Source of the DNA: Planctomycetota bacterium
Lineage (GTDB): Bacteria; Planctomycetota; Phycisphaerae; Phycisphaerales; UBA1924
DNA: 64,000 bases
Assembly: GCA_018242605.1 (NCBI GenBank)
Contig: JAFEBP010000004.1
Coordinates: 411,655 to 475,654 of the forward strand
Reading direction: 5' to 3'
Shown here: positions 25,259 to 33,981 of the stretch, one piece after another
How the letters are laid out: every line of letters begins with the position of its first letter
Position numbering within the stretch: the first letter of the stretch is position 1
Program-made: the position numbers and the translations under genes
The notes under the pieces: generated by a model
The model's input: only the letters and a program-made list of their open reading frames with translations
What the model was told of the DNA's origin: nothing
Databases searched by the model: none

Positions 25259-27262
25259 TCACCGCTTCGCCGAGGCCAGGCACTCCTTCAGGACGCCCCG
25301 GACTTCGGAACTCAGGGCCTGGTCCGGGACGATGAGGGCCCGGCACGCGCCGAGCAAAGCGTACAGGTCTTCCAGCGGGCCGTCAAAGACCCGGTGGGGC
25401 GCTCCGGCGGGGCAGTCGCCGAAATCCTTGCAGCGGCTGTCCTGCGACAGGCCTGTGAATAGCCGGATGATGCAGGCCAGCACGCCGAACCAGAGGCGCG
25501 GGGGGATCGCGGCGAACGCTTCGTCGGCGTTGCCGGCATCGTTGAGCAGCCGCTGGGGGCCCAGGGCGTCGGGGAACCGCTTGTCGGCGTCGAACGCGGC
25601 GGCGATGCGCCCGGGCAGGTCCTGGCCGGAGTCGATGGCGCGGGCGGCCTGCATCGCCAGGCTCATCAGTTCATCGAGCGCCACGGGCAGGGGCCGGCGG
25701 CTGTCGACGAGCAGCGTGCGGACGGCCAGGACTCCCAGGGCGTAGAGATCGCAGGGCGTCGAGAGCAGGGGGACGAGTTCGAACGTCACGTCGGGGATCG
25801 GGACGCCCAGTGCGGAGCGCAGGTGGGCGAGGCCGGCGTCGGGAAGCTTGGTGGGGAGCGTGCGAAGGCGGATCTCGCCCGCGGCCATCGCGCTGGTGGC
25901 GTCGACGACGGCGTGGAGGTCCATGCGTGCGCCGCCGGCCTGCACGCGGAGCCAGAGCAGGTCGTTGCCGCCGGCGGTGACCCGATCCTGGGTGGAGAGC
26001 GTGCCTTCCAGGATGGCTCCTCCGGATTCGGTGTTCACAGATCGAAGTCGCAGCCAACCGCGGCCGCTCGCGGCGGCGCCCATGCCGGCCGGCGAGTAGA
26101 TCGACATGCCGCCGCTGCGCGATGGAAGGAAGTACTTGGCGGAGGTTCCGGCGATCTCGAGTTCGGTGGCGTCGCCGGGAGCGCAGAGGAGCGCACGGGC
26201 CGTCCACCATAACGGCAGAGCGGGGGCCCGGGCGGCGAGCGCGACGCGGAAGCTCTCCGCGCTGAGGTTGAGCAGCGGAGAACGCGTGAGCGTGGTCTGG
26301 TCTCGCACCTGCGCGATCGCTCCGGCCAGGAGCATGAGCTTGAGGTGCAGCGCTTCAACGAGGCGCCCGGCGATGCCGACACCTCGCAGGCCGAGCCAAC
26401 CGCCGACCTTTGAGGGGGAATTGCCGTCGCCGCTGAGGGCGGCCGACGCAATGGTGCGCAGCAGCGTGTCCGCGGGGCCCGCTTCGGCGTTGGCGCCGGA
26501 GATCGCGTCAACAAAGTGCTCGTACGCGAGCGGGGCGTGGGGAACGACCATCATCAGGCCGCCGCCCGGGTTAAGCGCGACGACATCTCCGGGTGCGCCC
26601 AGGGCTTTGCCGACGGCGGCGCCGTCGGAGCCGATCAGATCGACGGGGAGGAGTTCGGTCGCGTCGCCGAGTTCGGGCTGGTACAGGTGGCGGGAGAGCG
26701 TGGCGGCGTACCCGGGCGCGCTCTTCTTGAGCAGCAAGTCCTCGTCGCGGCAGAGGACCCAGTGTGCGCCGGTGCGAGCGTCTCGCGCGGGAACAGGCTT
26801 GAGGGTCTTGGCGTCGAGGAGGATCGGATCGGGGTGTTCGGTCTCCCAACCGGTGTGGAAGACGGCGCCGGCGGCCTCGAAGCCGCGGCAGCGATCGGCC
26901 CAGCGAGCATCAAGGGAGGCGTTGTTGAGCGCGTTGCGATACGCGGGTGATGCGGTGCCCAGGCCGCTTGCGTCCTGCACCCAGATCTCAAGATAGGAAT
27001 GAATCCAACCGGCGGAGTCAGCGATGCAGCCCAGGTAAACGCGCGCGTCCATCGTGTCGCGCAGGAGCACGAGGGGCGAGTGGCCGGGCTTGGCGTCGGT
27101 CTTGATGATGACGCTCAGGCGTGCGGAGGTGTCTGTACCTAGCGCCGCCGCGGCGTAGCCCTGGGGCAACCTGGCGGGAAGCGGATTGAACGCGAACTGT
27201 GGAGAAGGGGCTGACACGAGGTTGGGTTCCCGGCGAGGTCGGAACGGTGCCTCGAATGGCAC
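25259..27262 (-). CDS. Large protein of unknown function in the pseudokinase locus
   Basis: 667 residues from a GTG start, with no clear signal peptide. I do not recognise a family. The N-terminal third is beta-rich (SARLSVIIKTDAKPGHSPLV, ARVYLGCIADSAGWIHSYLE), the middle contains helices and the block VSRS-type is absent. The C-terminal part is helical with LYALGVLAVRTLLVDSRRP and IPPRLWFGVLACIIRLFTG, and a Cys-rich turn SRCKDFGDCP. The C-terminal LYALGVLAVRTLL block and the spacing of charged residues have a distant look of a kinase C-lobe (D-x-Y-[AS]-[LF]-G), so a degenerate kinase lobe is possible. It is 82 bases upstream of the lipoprotein gene and likely co-transcribed with it. Confidence 0.65.
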   Translation of the reverse strand: MPFEAPFRPRREPNLVSAPSPQFAFNPLPARLPQGYAAAALGTDTSARLSVIIKTDAKPGHSPLVLLRDTMDARVYLGCIADSAGWIHSYLEIWVQDASGLGTASPAYRNALNNASLDARWADRCRGFEAAGAVFHTGWETEHPDPILLDAKTLKPVPARDARTGAHWVLCRDEDLLLKKSAPGYAATLSRHLYQPELGDATELLPVDLIGSDGAAVGKALGAPGDVVALNPGGGLMMVVPHAPLAYEHFVDAISGANAEAGPADTLLRTIASAALSGDGNSPSKVGGWLGLRGVGIAGRLVEALHLKLMLLAGAIAQVRDQTTLTRSPLLNLSAESFRVALAARAPALPLWWTARALLCAPGDATELEIAGTSAKYFLPSRSGGMSIYSPAGMGAAASGRGWLRLRSVNTESGGAILEGTLSTQDRVTAGGNDLLWLRVQAGGARMDLHAVVDATSAMAAGEIRLRTLPTKLPDAGLAHLRSALGVPIPDVTFELVPLLSTPCDLYALGVLAVRTLLVDSRRPLPVALDELMSLAMQAARAIDSGQDLPGRIAAAFDADKRFPDALGPQRLLNDAGNADEAFAAIPPRLWFGVLACIIRLFTGLSQDSRCKDFGDCPAGAPHRVFDGPLEDLYALLGACRALIVPDQALSSEVRGVLKECLASAKR

Positions 27263-27483
27263 GAGGGCGGGAGTTTAGCCCGTGATGGATGGCGTCGGGC
27301 GTTCAAAGCGGTGATGGACGGACACCGTCGGGTTGCGGGGAATGCAGGGCATGGCCGAGAACGGGGATTCGGCGGGCGTGCGGCAATGAAGGGAGCGATG
27401 CGGCGTTACACTTCTGACGCCGCGGCGTATGAAGGTCGATAACGAAAGTCCTGCTGCGTCTCAACCCAACCCGGAGCCACGCC

Positions 27484-28311
27484 ATGACCCGTCATGCCAG
27501 TCTGATCTCGATGTCCGTTCTTGCGCTCGCGACACTCGCGGGCACGACGTTCGCGCAGGACGCGAAGCCCGACCAGGGCAAAGACGTTCTGAAAGGACCG
27601 CCTGTGAAAGAGGGCGGGGTTCCCGGCGAGAATCGCAAGTTCACCGGCGGCAAAGGGGATCGCAAGGAGCGAATGGTGACGCAGATCCCGCACCCGATGT
27701 TCCTGCGTGCGTTCGAGAGCATCAAGGGAGATTCGGTCGACGCCGCTGTGCGGCTGAGCGACGAGCAGTCAAAGAAGCTCACCGCCATCGACGCCTCGTT
27801 CAAGGACGCTCAGAAGAAATACAAAGACCAGCACATGGACGAGGTAAACAAGCTGCGCGAGGACCTTCCCAAGGATGCCCGCCGCAGGCTGGATACGCAG
27901 TTGGGCACCCGCCCCGCCAAGGGCACTCCCGACGCGGAGGACATGGACGGCGACAAGCCCGTTGACGAGAAGAAGGCCGAGGCAGCCAAGGCTCGCATGA
28001 AGGAACTGCTCGAGGGAGCGCCGAAGCCCGACGAGTACCACGCGAAGATGTGGGCGGTGCTGACGGACGCGCAGAAGCCCGTGGTTCAGAAGGAGCTTGA
28101 CAAGCTGACGGAGAACATGAAGGCCCGCCGCGACGGCACCGGCAAGCCCGGCGCGGGCAAGCCGGGCGAAGTTCCGGCGAACTTCGATGGCGATATCAGC
28201 AAGCTGCCTCCCAAGATGCAGGAACGGCTCAAGAACATGACTCCCGAAGAGCGTGAGAAGGCCCTGCAACGTCTGAAGGAACGCTACGCCCCCGGCACGG
28301 ACAAGAAGTGA
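27484..28311 (+). CDS. Secreted, highly charged helical protein of unknown function
   Basis: 275 residues with a signal peptide ending at TTFAQ. The mature protein is rich in Lys, Asp, Glu and Pro, with helices such as LSDEQSKKLTAIDASFKDAQ, KKYKDQHMDEVNKLREDL and EKKAEAAKARMKELLEG, and a C-terminal LPPKMQERLKNMTPEEREKA. The MTPEEREKALQ block resembles CpxP/Spy-type periplasmic chaperone or Pfam 'LTXXQ'-like repeats, but the match is loose. The gene is followed 30 bases later by a strong terminator, so it is probably a single-gene transcript. Confidence 0.75.
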   Translation: MTRHASLISMSVLALATLAGTTFAQDAKPDQGKDVLKGPPVKEGGVPGENRKFTGGKGDRKERMVTQIPHPMFLRAFESIKGDSVDAAVRLSDEQSKKLTAIDASFKDAQKKYKDQHMDEVNKLREDLPKDARRRLDTQLGTRPAKGTPDAEDMDGDKPVDEKKAEAAKARMKELLEGAPKPDEYHAKMWAVLTDAQKPVVQKELDKLTENMKARRDGTGKPGAGKPGEVPANFDGDISKLPPKMQERLKNMTPEEREKALQRLKERYAPGTDKK

Positions 28312-28341
28312 CCTGCCCGGAAAATTGAAACGAACCCAAGG

Positions 28342-28368
28342 AAAGGCCCACGCGAAGTGGGCCTTTTT
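28342..28368 (+). terminator. Rho-independent terminator of the secreted charged protein gene
   Basis: A 10-base-pair stem (28342-28351 with 28357-28366) and a five-base loop are followed by a T run. The stem is G+C rich at its core. It lies 30 bases after the stop codon of the upstream gene and points in the same direction. Confidence 0.85.
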
Positions 28369-28581
28369 CATAGCTGTGGGAGAGCGGCATCGATTCGCAA
28401 ATTGATCGGTGTTTTCGATGGTTTGATCCGGGATGTTCGCGGGACTTACGCCGCGTTGCATCCGAGTTCGGGGCTGAGGTCTATTCCTCACCACACCGCA
28501 TTTGCTTGATTCCGAGCGAGAATCACAGTAAGAATTTGCGGACTCCAGAAAAATCCAAGAACCGGGAGAAGCCCGAAAACG
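28369..28581. other. Intergenic stretch, first part, without a supported gene
   Basis: Between the terminator and the candidate small RNA, composition is noticeably richer in A+T than the coding DNA. I see no supported gene. An 82-codon open frame on the minus strand (28488-28736) has no family pattern and overlaps the candidate RNA. The stretch is the first part of a 571-base gap between genes (28312-28882). Confidence 0.5.
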
Positions 28582-28587
28582 TATAAT
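28582..28587 (+). promoter_or_regulatory. Candidate -10 box (TATAAT)
   Basis: A perfect TATAAT lies in A+T-rich DNA within a long intergenic gap. The expected -35 position (about 28559-28564) holds GAACCG, a poor match to TTGACA. The box would start a transcript near 28594 that ends at the terminator at 28785-28821. Confidence 0.35.
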
Positions 28588-28593
28588 CTATGA

Positions 28594-28821
28594 CTACGGC
28601 CCCTACAGGCGGCGACAAAGGAGCAGCGGCCGTTCGCAAAACGTTTGCAGCCCAAAACGGGGCAATTTCGGCGGGATGCGTCGGAAACATGAAGTTTTTT
28701 TGACGATTTAGTCGAGATTGGTGTGGACTTAGGCAAGTTGCCGTCCGATAGTTGAGTACCGAAATACTGATCTCTCTCTCCTCCAGCGGGGCGCTGTCAC
28801 AGATGGCGCCCTGCTTTTTTT
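28594..28821 (+). ncRNA. Candidate small RNA or leader ending at a strong terminator
   Basis: No coding gene accounts for the terminator at 28785-28821, so a non-coding transcript of about 228 bases is suggested, starting from the TATAAT at 28582. It holds an inverted repeat around 28635-28650 (GCAAA-ACG-TTTGC) and several A+T-rich loops. No known RNA family is recognised; 6S-like or cis-acting leader RNA for the downstream epimerase gene are options. The start is inferred. Confidence 0.3.
28785..28821 (+). terminator. Rho-independent terminator with no upstream coding gene
   Basis: A 10-base-pair stem (28785-28794 with 28806-28815, one G-T pair) and an 11-base loop are followed by a run of six to seven T. 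It lies 62 bases upstream of the epimerase start, so it either ends an upstream small RNA or acts as an attenuator for the epimerase gene. Confidence 0.8.
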
Positions 28822-28882
28822 ACTGATTTTGGTAGTGCGCCCAATAGGCGATTCCTACGACTGGCGGGGGAATAATCGCAGC

Positions 28883-29869
28883 GTGTCCCAACCTGTTGTA
28901 CAAAATCCGATCGTCGTCACGGGTGCGGCTGGGTTCATTGGGTCGCACACTTGTGCCTCGTTTCTGGCCGCCGGACGCACCGTTATCGGAATCGATAATT
29001 TCGATCCGTTTTACGACCTCAAATTCAAGCGACGAGCCATTGAGCAATTGAAGGCTGCGCATCCGAAAGAGTTCCTGGCGGTGGAGGCCGACATCACAGA
29101 CTCAGGGATGATGCAGCGGCTGTTTCAGGAGCACCGTCCGACCGCGGTGATACACCTCGCCGCGAAGGCGGGCGTGAGGCCGAGCATCGCGGACCCGGCG
29201 GCGTATGCCAAAGCGAACGTGCTGGGGACCAGCGTGTTGCTGGCAGCGGCCGCGGCACATGGGTGCGGCCGGGTGGTGATTGCTTCTTCATCGTCCGTGT
29301 ATGGCAACTGCCCCACCGCTCCGTTCCACGAAGATCTGGACGTGAATCAGCCCATCAGTCCCTACGCGGCGACCAAGCGGGCGTGCGAACTTCTTGCGTA
29401 CACGCACCACGCGCTGACCAAGATGCCCACCGCGTGCCTGCGGTTCTTCACCGTCTACGGGCCCAGGCAACGCCCGGACCTGGCGATATCGCAGTTCCTC
29501 AGCCGGATTTCGAAGGGTGAGGAGATCCAGGTCTTTGGAGACGGCACCACGTCGCGAGATTACACGTTTGTGGCCGACATCGTTTCGGGCATCGTTGCGG
29601 CGCACGACCGGATAGATCAGTTCGGGTATCGGGTCTGGAACCTGGGGAACAGCACGCCGGTGTCGCTCTCGGACATGATCGCGACCATCTCCCGCGTGGT
29701 GGGACGAGACGCGACGATCAAGCGGCTGCCGATGCAACCCGGGGACGTAGACCGGACGTGGGCCGACCTGGCGCGGGTCACGGCGGAACTGAACTACCAC
29801 CCCACCACCACATTCGAGACCGGTGTGCGCCGACAGTGGGAATGGATGCAGCGCGACGGGCGCGTGTGA
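28883..29869 (+). CDS. NAD-dependent nucleotide-sugar epimerase (UDP-glucuronate/galactose 4-epimerase-like)
   Basis: 328 residues of the extended short-chain dehydrogenase family. The NAD-binding TGAAGFIGSH is at the N-terminus (about 12-21), followed by DNFDPFYDLKFKRRAI, which is typical of UDP-glucuronate 4-epimerases, then VIHLAAKAGVRPS, SSSSVYG, and the catalytic YAATK. RFFTVYGPRQRPDLA and the C-terminal YTFVADIVSGIVAA are also typical. It interconverts UDP-sugars for surface polysaccharide or glycan. The GTG at 28883 is chosen because it places the glycine motif correctly; earlier TTG/GTG codons lie against the terminator T run. Confidence 0.88.
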   Translation: MSQPVVQNPIVVTGAAGFIGSHTCASFLAAGRTVIGIDNFDPFYDLKFKRRAIEQLKAAHPKEFLAVEADITDSGMMQRLFQEHRPTAVIHLAAKAGVRPSIADPAAYAKANVLGTSVLLAAAAAHGCGRVVIASSSSVYGNCPTAPFHEDLDVNQPISPYAATKRACELLAYTHHALTKMPTACLRFFTVYGPRQRPDLAISQFLSRISKGEEIQVFGDGTTSRDYTFVADIVSGIVAAHDRIDQFGYRVWNLGNSTPVSLSDMIATISRVVGRDATIKRLPMQPGDVDRTWADLARVTAELNYHPTTTFETGVRRQWEWMQRDGRV

Positions 29870-29874
29870 GGCGA

Positions 29875-32439
29875 TCAATCATCGTCGTCGACGTCGCCGC
29901 GGCCATCGAGTTTGAGGCCCAGCGCCGCCAGCCCGCGGCCGTGAGCGCCGGCAAGTTCCTTCGGGTATGGGGTGTCGGCCCGGGCGGCGAGCCAGAGGAC
30001 GCGGTTGAGCGTGGCCTCGTCGGCGACATCCGGCTTTGAGAAATCCAGGGTGGCGGTCAGTCTCTCCAACTCGCGATCGCGCGGAGCGGCCATGCTGTTG
30101 GCCGTGGTGAACTCGCACAGGGGCGTGGGGTTGGCGACGGCGGTGAAGGGCGTGAAGTCCGGCGTGCCCGTGAAGCAATCGCTCATGACGGGCGCGGCGG
30201 CCAGAAGCTGGTTAGGCCCCACCAGGCCGAATATCCGTTCAATGGTGTGGAGCACCGAGGACTGGTTGTAGAAGTTGCTCACGACCGCGCCCCGTTTCGC
30301 GAAGGGGCTGGCGATGAGGCAGATGGAGCGGTGGCCGTCGACGTGGTCCCAACCGTCCTGGGGATCATCCTCGATGACGATGATGCACATCTTGCTCCAG
30401 AAGCGCGAGTGCGTCAGGCCGTCGACGATGCGGCCGAGGGCGACGTCGTTGTCGGCGACCATGGAGCGGGGCGTCGGGACTTTCGCGGAGGCGCCGGCGG
30501 TGTGGTCGTTGGGCAGGTGGACCAGCACAAAGTTGGGGAGCGTCTTGCCGTTCTCGCCCTTTTCGAACTCGGCGAGTTCGCCCAGGAAGATTGAGGCGCG
30601 GACCTGATCGGGGATGTCCAGGCACCAGCCGGGATAGCCCGGGTGCGTGTAGCGTCTGAGGTTTTCGATGCCGATGTTGTGCGTGAGCGCGATCGCGTTG
30701 GCGCCGGACTTGTGATCCTCGAACACGGCCTTGTAGCGGCTCTTGGGCTCGGTGCCGGCGTTGTCGAACTCGCCGTAGTTGCGGAACGAGAAGCCCGCGG
30801 CGAGCACATGATCCCAGATGAAGCCGGAAGAGGAGTACGTCAGCGGATCATCGCCGAAGGTGTAGGAACGCTTGAAGCCGCCGAAGGAGCGTTCCAGGTA
30901 CGGCGTGACGTTGCCCTCGGTGGCCCAGGAATGGCCGTCGGCGGAGAGCACGCCGTTGCAGTAGTAGTTGTCCAGCAGCACGAACTGCTCCGCAAGGGCG
31001 TGGTGATTGGCGGTGATTTCCCGCCCGTAGACGCACAGAGCGGGATCTCCGTTGCCCTTGCCGATGGCGCCGAAGACCTGGTCGTACGTGCGGTTCTCCT
31101 TGATGATGTACACCACGTGCTCGATCGTGCTGGGCTGGCCGGGATGGGCGGGCACCGGAACCGCCGCGGCGGCATCCGACGAACGCTCCGCGGCCTTGAG
31201 TATCTGCGGCACGCGGGCGTCTTCGCGGGCCTGCGCGGTCAGGGTGCGCAGGCCGGCCTCGTCGGGGATGTCGATGCGGGAGACCGAGCCTCGGTGCTTG
31301 CGCGAGTTGAAGCCCTTGCGGGCGGGGTCCCTGGTGCGGGAGCCCACTCCCTTGATGTTGCCGACCAGTAGGACGGCGTGGTTCGGATCGCCGGCGGTGA
31401 GGATGGGGCCGGGATACCAGCCGGTGGGAATGAGCCCCTGGACGCGATTGTCCGCGAGCGAGATCACGGCGACGGCGTTGTTGCCGGCGTTGGAGACGTA
31501 GAGCGTGCGTTCGTCGGCGCTCAGGGCCAATCCGTTGGGCATGCTGCCGAAGGGCAGGGCGGGATCGGGGCGGGTGCTGATCTGCGACTTCACCGAGGCG
31601 GTGGCGGTGTCGACCACGCTGACAGTGTCGGCGTTGGCGTTGGCGACATAGAGCGTGGATCCGTCGCGAGAAAGAGCGAGGCCGCAGGCGGACAGACCTG
31701 TCTCTACCTGCGTGAATTCGCGACCGGCAGCAAGATCGATGATGGAGATGGAACCGCTGGCGGCGACGCCGCGGGAGTCGATGAGGGCGGGCGTGCCGGA
31801 GGAATCGGCGGCACGTTCGCCTTCCTTGGGCACCCGTCCACCCCAGTTGGAGACAAACGCGCGGCCGTTTCGGACCAGCACGGCGTACGGCGCGACGCCG
31901 ACGGGGATCTGTTTGAGGATTTTGCCAGAATCGAGATCGATGACGCCCAGGGTGTTGTTGCGGGAGAGGCAGACGTACGCGGTGGCGGCGTCGATGGCGA
32001 CGCCGCAAGGGAAGGCCTCGCCCTTGCCGTTGGGGCCGGGGAGTGCCATCCTGCGTGAAATCTCCCAAGAGGCGGTCTCGCCCTTGGAAGTCAGTTCAAC
32101 CAGGCTGTTCTTGCAATCCGTGGCGTAGAGTCGCCCGCCGTCGCGCGAGAACGCCAGGCCGACCATCGACGGGCCGTCTTCGCCGAAACTGATCTCTTGA
32201 AGAACTTCGAGCGACGCGGCATTGAAGAGCACCACGCCGCGGTTGTCCTTCGCGGCGAGCAGTGCACCGTCCGGGGAACGTGCAAGATCCACCGGCCGAC
32301 CCGCGAACTCCATGGTGAGACCGGCGGGTCGAACCATCTGGCCCGTGCTGGTGATGGTTCCGCCATCGGCGGGGCCGACCTTGAAGTCCTGCGCGCTCAC
32401 CGAGAAGGCGGCCAGTGCAATCACCAGTGGTTTGAACAT
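29875..32439 (-). CDS. Secreted beta-propeller fused to alkaline-phosphatase-fold phosphoesterase
   Basis: 854 residues with a signal peptide (MFKPLVIALAAFSVSAQ). Residues about 40-390 are a YVTN-type beta-propeller with repeats such as GGRLYATDCKNSLVEL, GSTLYVANANADTVSVVDT and ERTLYVSNAGNNAVAVISL. From about 435 the protein continues as the phosphoesterase family related to phospholipase C and acid phosphatases: EHVVYIIKENRTYDQVFG, DGHSWATEGNVTPYL, LPNDHTAG and VIEDDPQDGWDHVDGHRS, which hold metal ligands. The C-terminus ends in a run of acidic residues. The family is common in environmental bacteria; substrates are probably phosphodiesters or phospholipids outside the cell. It is convergent with the epimerase gene, five bases apart. 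Confidence 0.9.
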   Translation of the reverse strand: MFKPLVIALAAFSVSAQDFKVGPADGGTITSTGQMVRPAGLTMEFAGRPVDLARSPDGALLAAKDNRGVVLFNAASLEVLQEISFGEDGPSMVGLAFSRDGGRLYATDCKNSLVELTSKGETASWEISRRMALPGPNGKGEAFPCGVAIDAATAYVCLSRNNTLGVIDLDSGKILKQIPVGVAPYAVLVRNGRAFVSNWGGRVPKEGERAADSSGTPALIDSRGVAASGSISIIDLAAGREFTQVETGLSACGLALSRDGSTLYVANANADTVSVVDTATASVKSQISTRPDPALPFGSMPNGLALSADERTLYVSNAGNNAVAVISLADNRVQGLIPTGWYPGPILTAGDPNHAVLLVGNIKGVGSRTRDPARKGFNSRKHRGSVSRIDIPDEAGLRTLTAQAREDARVPQILKAAERSSDAAAAVPVPAHPGQPSTIEHVVYIIKENRTYDQVFGAIGKGNGDPALCVYGREITANHHALAEQFVLLDNYYCNGVLSADGHSWATEGNVTPYLERSFGGFKRSYTFGDDPLTYSSSGFIWDHVLAAGFSFRNYGEFDNAGTEPKSRYKAVFEDHKSGANAIALTHNIGIENLRRYTHPGYPGWCLDIPDQVRASIFLGELAEFEKGENGKTLPNFVLVHLPNDHTAGASAKVPTPRSMVADNDVALGRIVDGLTHSRFWSKMCIIVIEDDPQDGWDHVDGHRSICLIASPFAKRGAVVSNFYNQSSVLHTIERIFGLVGPNQLLAAAPVMSDCFTGTPDFTPFTAVANPTPLCEFTTANSMAAPRDRELERLTATLDFSKPDVADEATLNRVLWLAARADTPYPKELAGAHGRGLAALGLKLDGRGDVDDDD

Positions 32440-32648
32440 GGACGAGCGTAAGCGGGCGGCATCGGGGTCCGGAAGGTGAGTTGTCTACCCCAAGTTTCGC
32501 AGTGACGCGCAGGTTACCCGTCTTCACGTCTATCTGTTGAGTGGTCGTTGCCCTTGCTGAAATCCTCGAGGCGGCAGTCCAACGTTGGCAGGACATATGG
32601 CGGCCTCAGATCGACGTTATTCCGGGACCCAACATAAGATACCCCCAT

Positions 32649-33371
32649 ATGGGTGCTCCAGCCAAAAAGGACGCGTTCCCTCCGACCCGCACCGATTACA
32701 TCGATGACGAGTTGAACAGGGGTACCTCGGGCCGTCAGAACGTGAACCGGCACATCATGGAGGTGTACGCCTGGCCTCTCAAGGTGTATTTCCTTGGGAC
32801 CAAGGACCGGTGGTTGGGAGAGCCGGAAGAAATTGTGCAAGGGTTCTTCGCGAGCCGGCTGGAGATGCCCAACTTCTTCGCGGATTGGAAGCGCAACGGG
32901 ATGAAGCTGAGGCACTGGCTGATCAACGGCTTTTGCTTCTACCTGAAAGAAGAGCACCGGCGGCGCAGCCGCCATCCGCGGCCGGGCAGTGAAGCGCCCG
33001 AGCCGTATTACGAAGACGAGCGTGCGATCGAGAAGATGGACCTGCAGTGCATCGTCGCGTTCGTGAGATCGGCGCTGGAGATGGCGGAGAAGATCTGCAT
33101 GGACCAGGATCTGGCCACGCACTGGCGGATTTTTCACGCGCACTACTACGGCGGTCGGCCGTACGCGAGCATCGCCTCGGAGTTCGGGGTGCACCCGACG
33201 CGTGCGGCGGTGATGGCACGCACCGCGCGAAGAAAGTTCATTCACGCTCTGCGAGAACTCTTCCGCAGGGACGGCGTCGCTGAGGAGAGCATCGACGCCG
33301 AGATCAGGAATCTGCTTCGCCAGGCCGGCATCGACCTGCGCGAGGAGGAGCAAGGGGAGAACGAAGAATGA
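32649..33371 (+). CDS. ECF-type sigma-70-like factor
   Basis: 240 residues. The central block EEIVQGFFASRLEMPNFFAD, WKRNGMKLRHWLINGFCFYL and KEEHRRRSR follows region 2 of planctomycete ECF sigma factors (typically DLVQGFFxRLLE and FRxFLxxxLxxFLxDERRR). A C-terminal HTH-like region 4 is seen at HYYGGRPYASIASEFGVHPT and AAVMARTARRKFIHALREL. These are the parts that bind the promoter, so it probably directs RNA polymerase. The ATG at 32649 is a cautious start; in-frame codons exist upstream and no good ribosome-binding site precedes it. The stop overlaps the next gene (ATGA), whose product may be its partner. Confidence 0.8.
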   Translation: MGAPAKKDAFPPTRTDYIDDELNRGTSGRQNVNRHIMEVYAWPLKVYFLGTKDRWLGEPEEIVQGFFASRLEMPNFFADWKRNGMKLRHWLINGFCFYLKEEHRRRSRHPRPGSEAPEPYYEDERAIEKMDLQCIVAFVRSALEMAEKICMDQDLATHWRIFHAHYYGGRPYASIASEFGVHPTRAAVMARTARRKFIHALRELFRRDGVAEESIDAEIRNLLRQAGIDLREEEQGENEE

Positions 33372-33883
33372 CACAGGCAGGATCGGAGCCGGACAGGGCG
33401 CATGCGCCCCGGGTGGACCGGGGCGGGCAGCCGTACGAGGACATCACGGAGGTGCAGGCCACGTCGCTCCTGCGGATGGGGCTGCCGGGCCCGCGGAAGG
33501 CCGCGGACGACCTGGTGGACCAGCTCGAGGCGACGGATTCGGGCCGTTGGCTGGACTCACTGCTTCGGCGGTCGCCCTTCGACGAACTCTCGAACGCGCA
33601 CATCGCCCTGCTCGCGGGGCCGGCTGATGTGTCGGCCCTGAACGCGCTCAAGGACCGCGGCAAGGACATCGTGAAGAACCCGCCGACGCGAGAGGCGTAC
33701 CTGGCCGGGCTGGCGGCCTACTACGCAGCGATCGCCGCGGCGCTGGTGCAGCACAATCAGTTCATCACGCGCCAGCCTCGGGCGGAGCTGGAATCTGTGC
33801 TGCAGGAGCTTGCGTCCGTGGCGCCCGGGGCGTGGGCGGAACTGTTCACGAAGGCAGCGATGAAACTGTCCAAACAACCTTAA
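33368..33883 (+). CDS. Protein of unknown function coupled to the sigma-like factor
   Basis: 171 residues with no signal peptide or membrane helix. The sequence is helical: ITEVQATSLLRMGLPGPRKA, ADDLVDQLEATDSGRWLDS, TREAYLAGLAAYYAAIAAAL and ESVLQELASVAPGAWAELF. The ATG overlaps the stop of the sigma-like gene. By position it may be a soluble anti-sigma or a regulator of that factor; no anti-sigma domain is recognised, so this is inference. Confidence 0.75.
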   Translation: MTQAGSEPDRAHAPRVDRGGQPYEDITEVQATSLLRMGLPGPRKAADDLVDQLEATDSGRWLDSLLRRSPFDELSNAHIALLAGPADVSALNALKDRGKDIVKNPPTREAYLAGLAAYYAAIAAALVQHNQFITRQPRAELESVLQELASVAPGAWAELFTKAAMKLSKQP

Positions 33884-33981
33884 CCGGGCAGCTTCAACGG
33901 GCGGTTGGCGTGCTGTGCGCCGCCTCGTTCGGCAAGCCCGCGCGTTCCGGCCTGTCCGCACGCTCCCTACCCTGCGGACCG

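Noticed and set aside
28488..28736. An 82-codon open frame on the minus strand
   Set aside because: No ribosome-binding site or family pattern; it overlaps the candidate small RNA in A+T-rich intergenic DNA.
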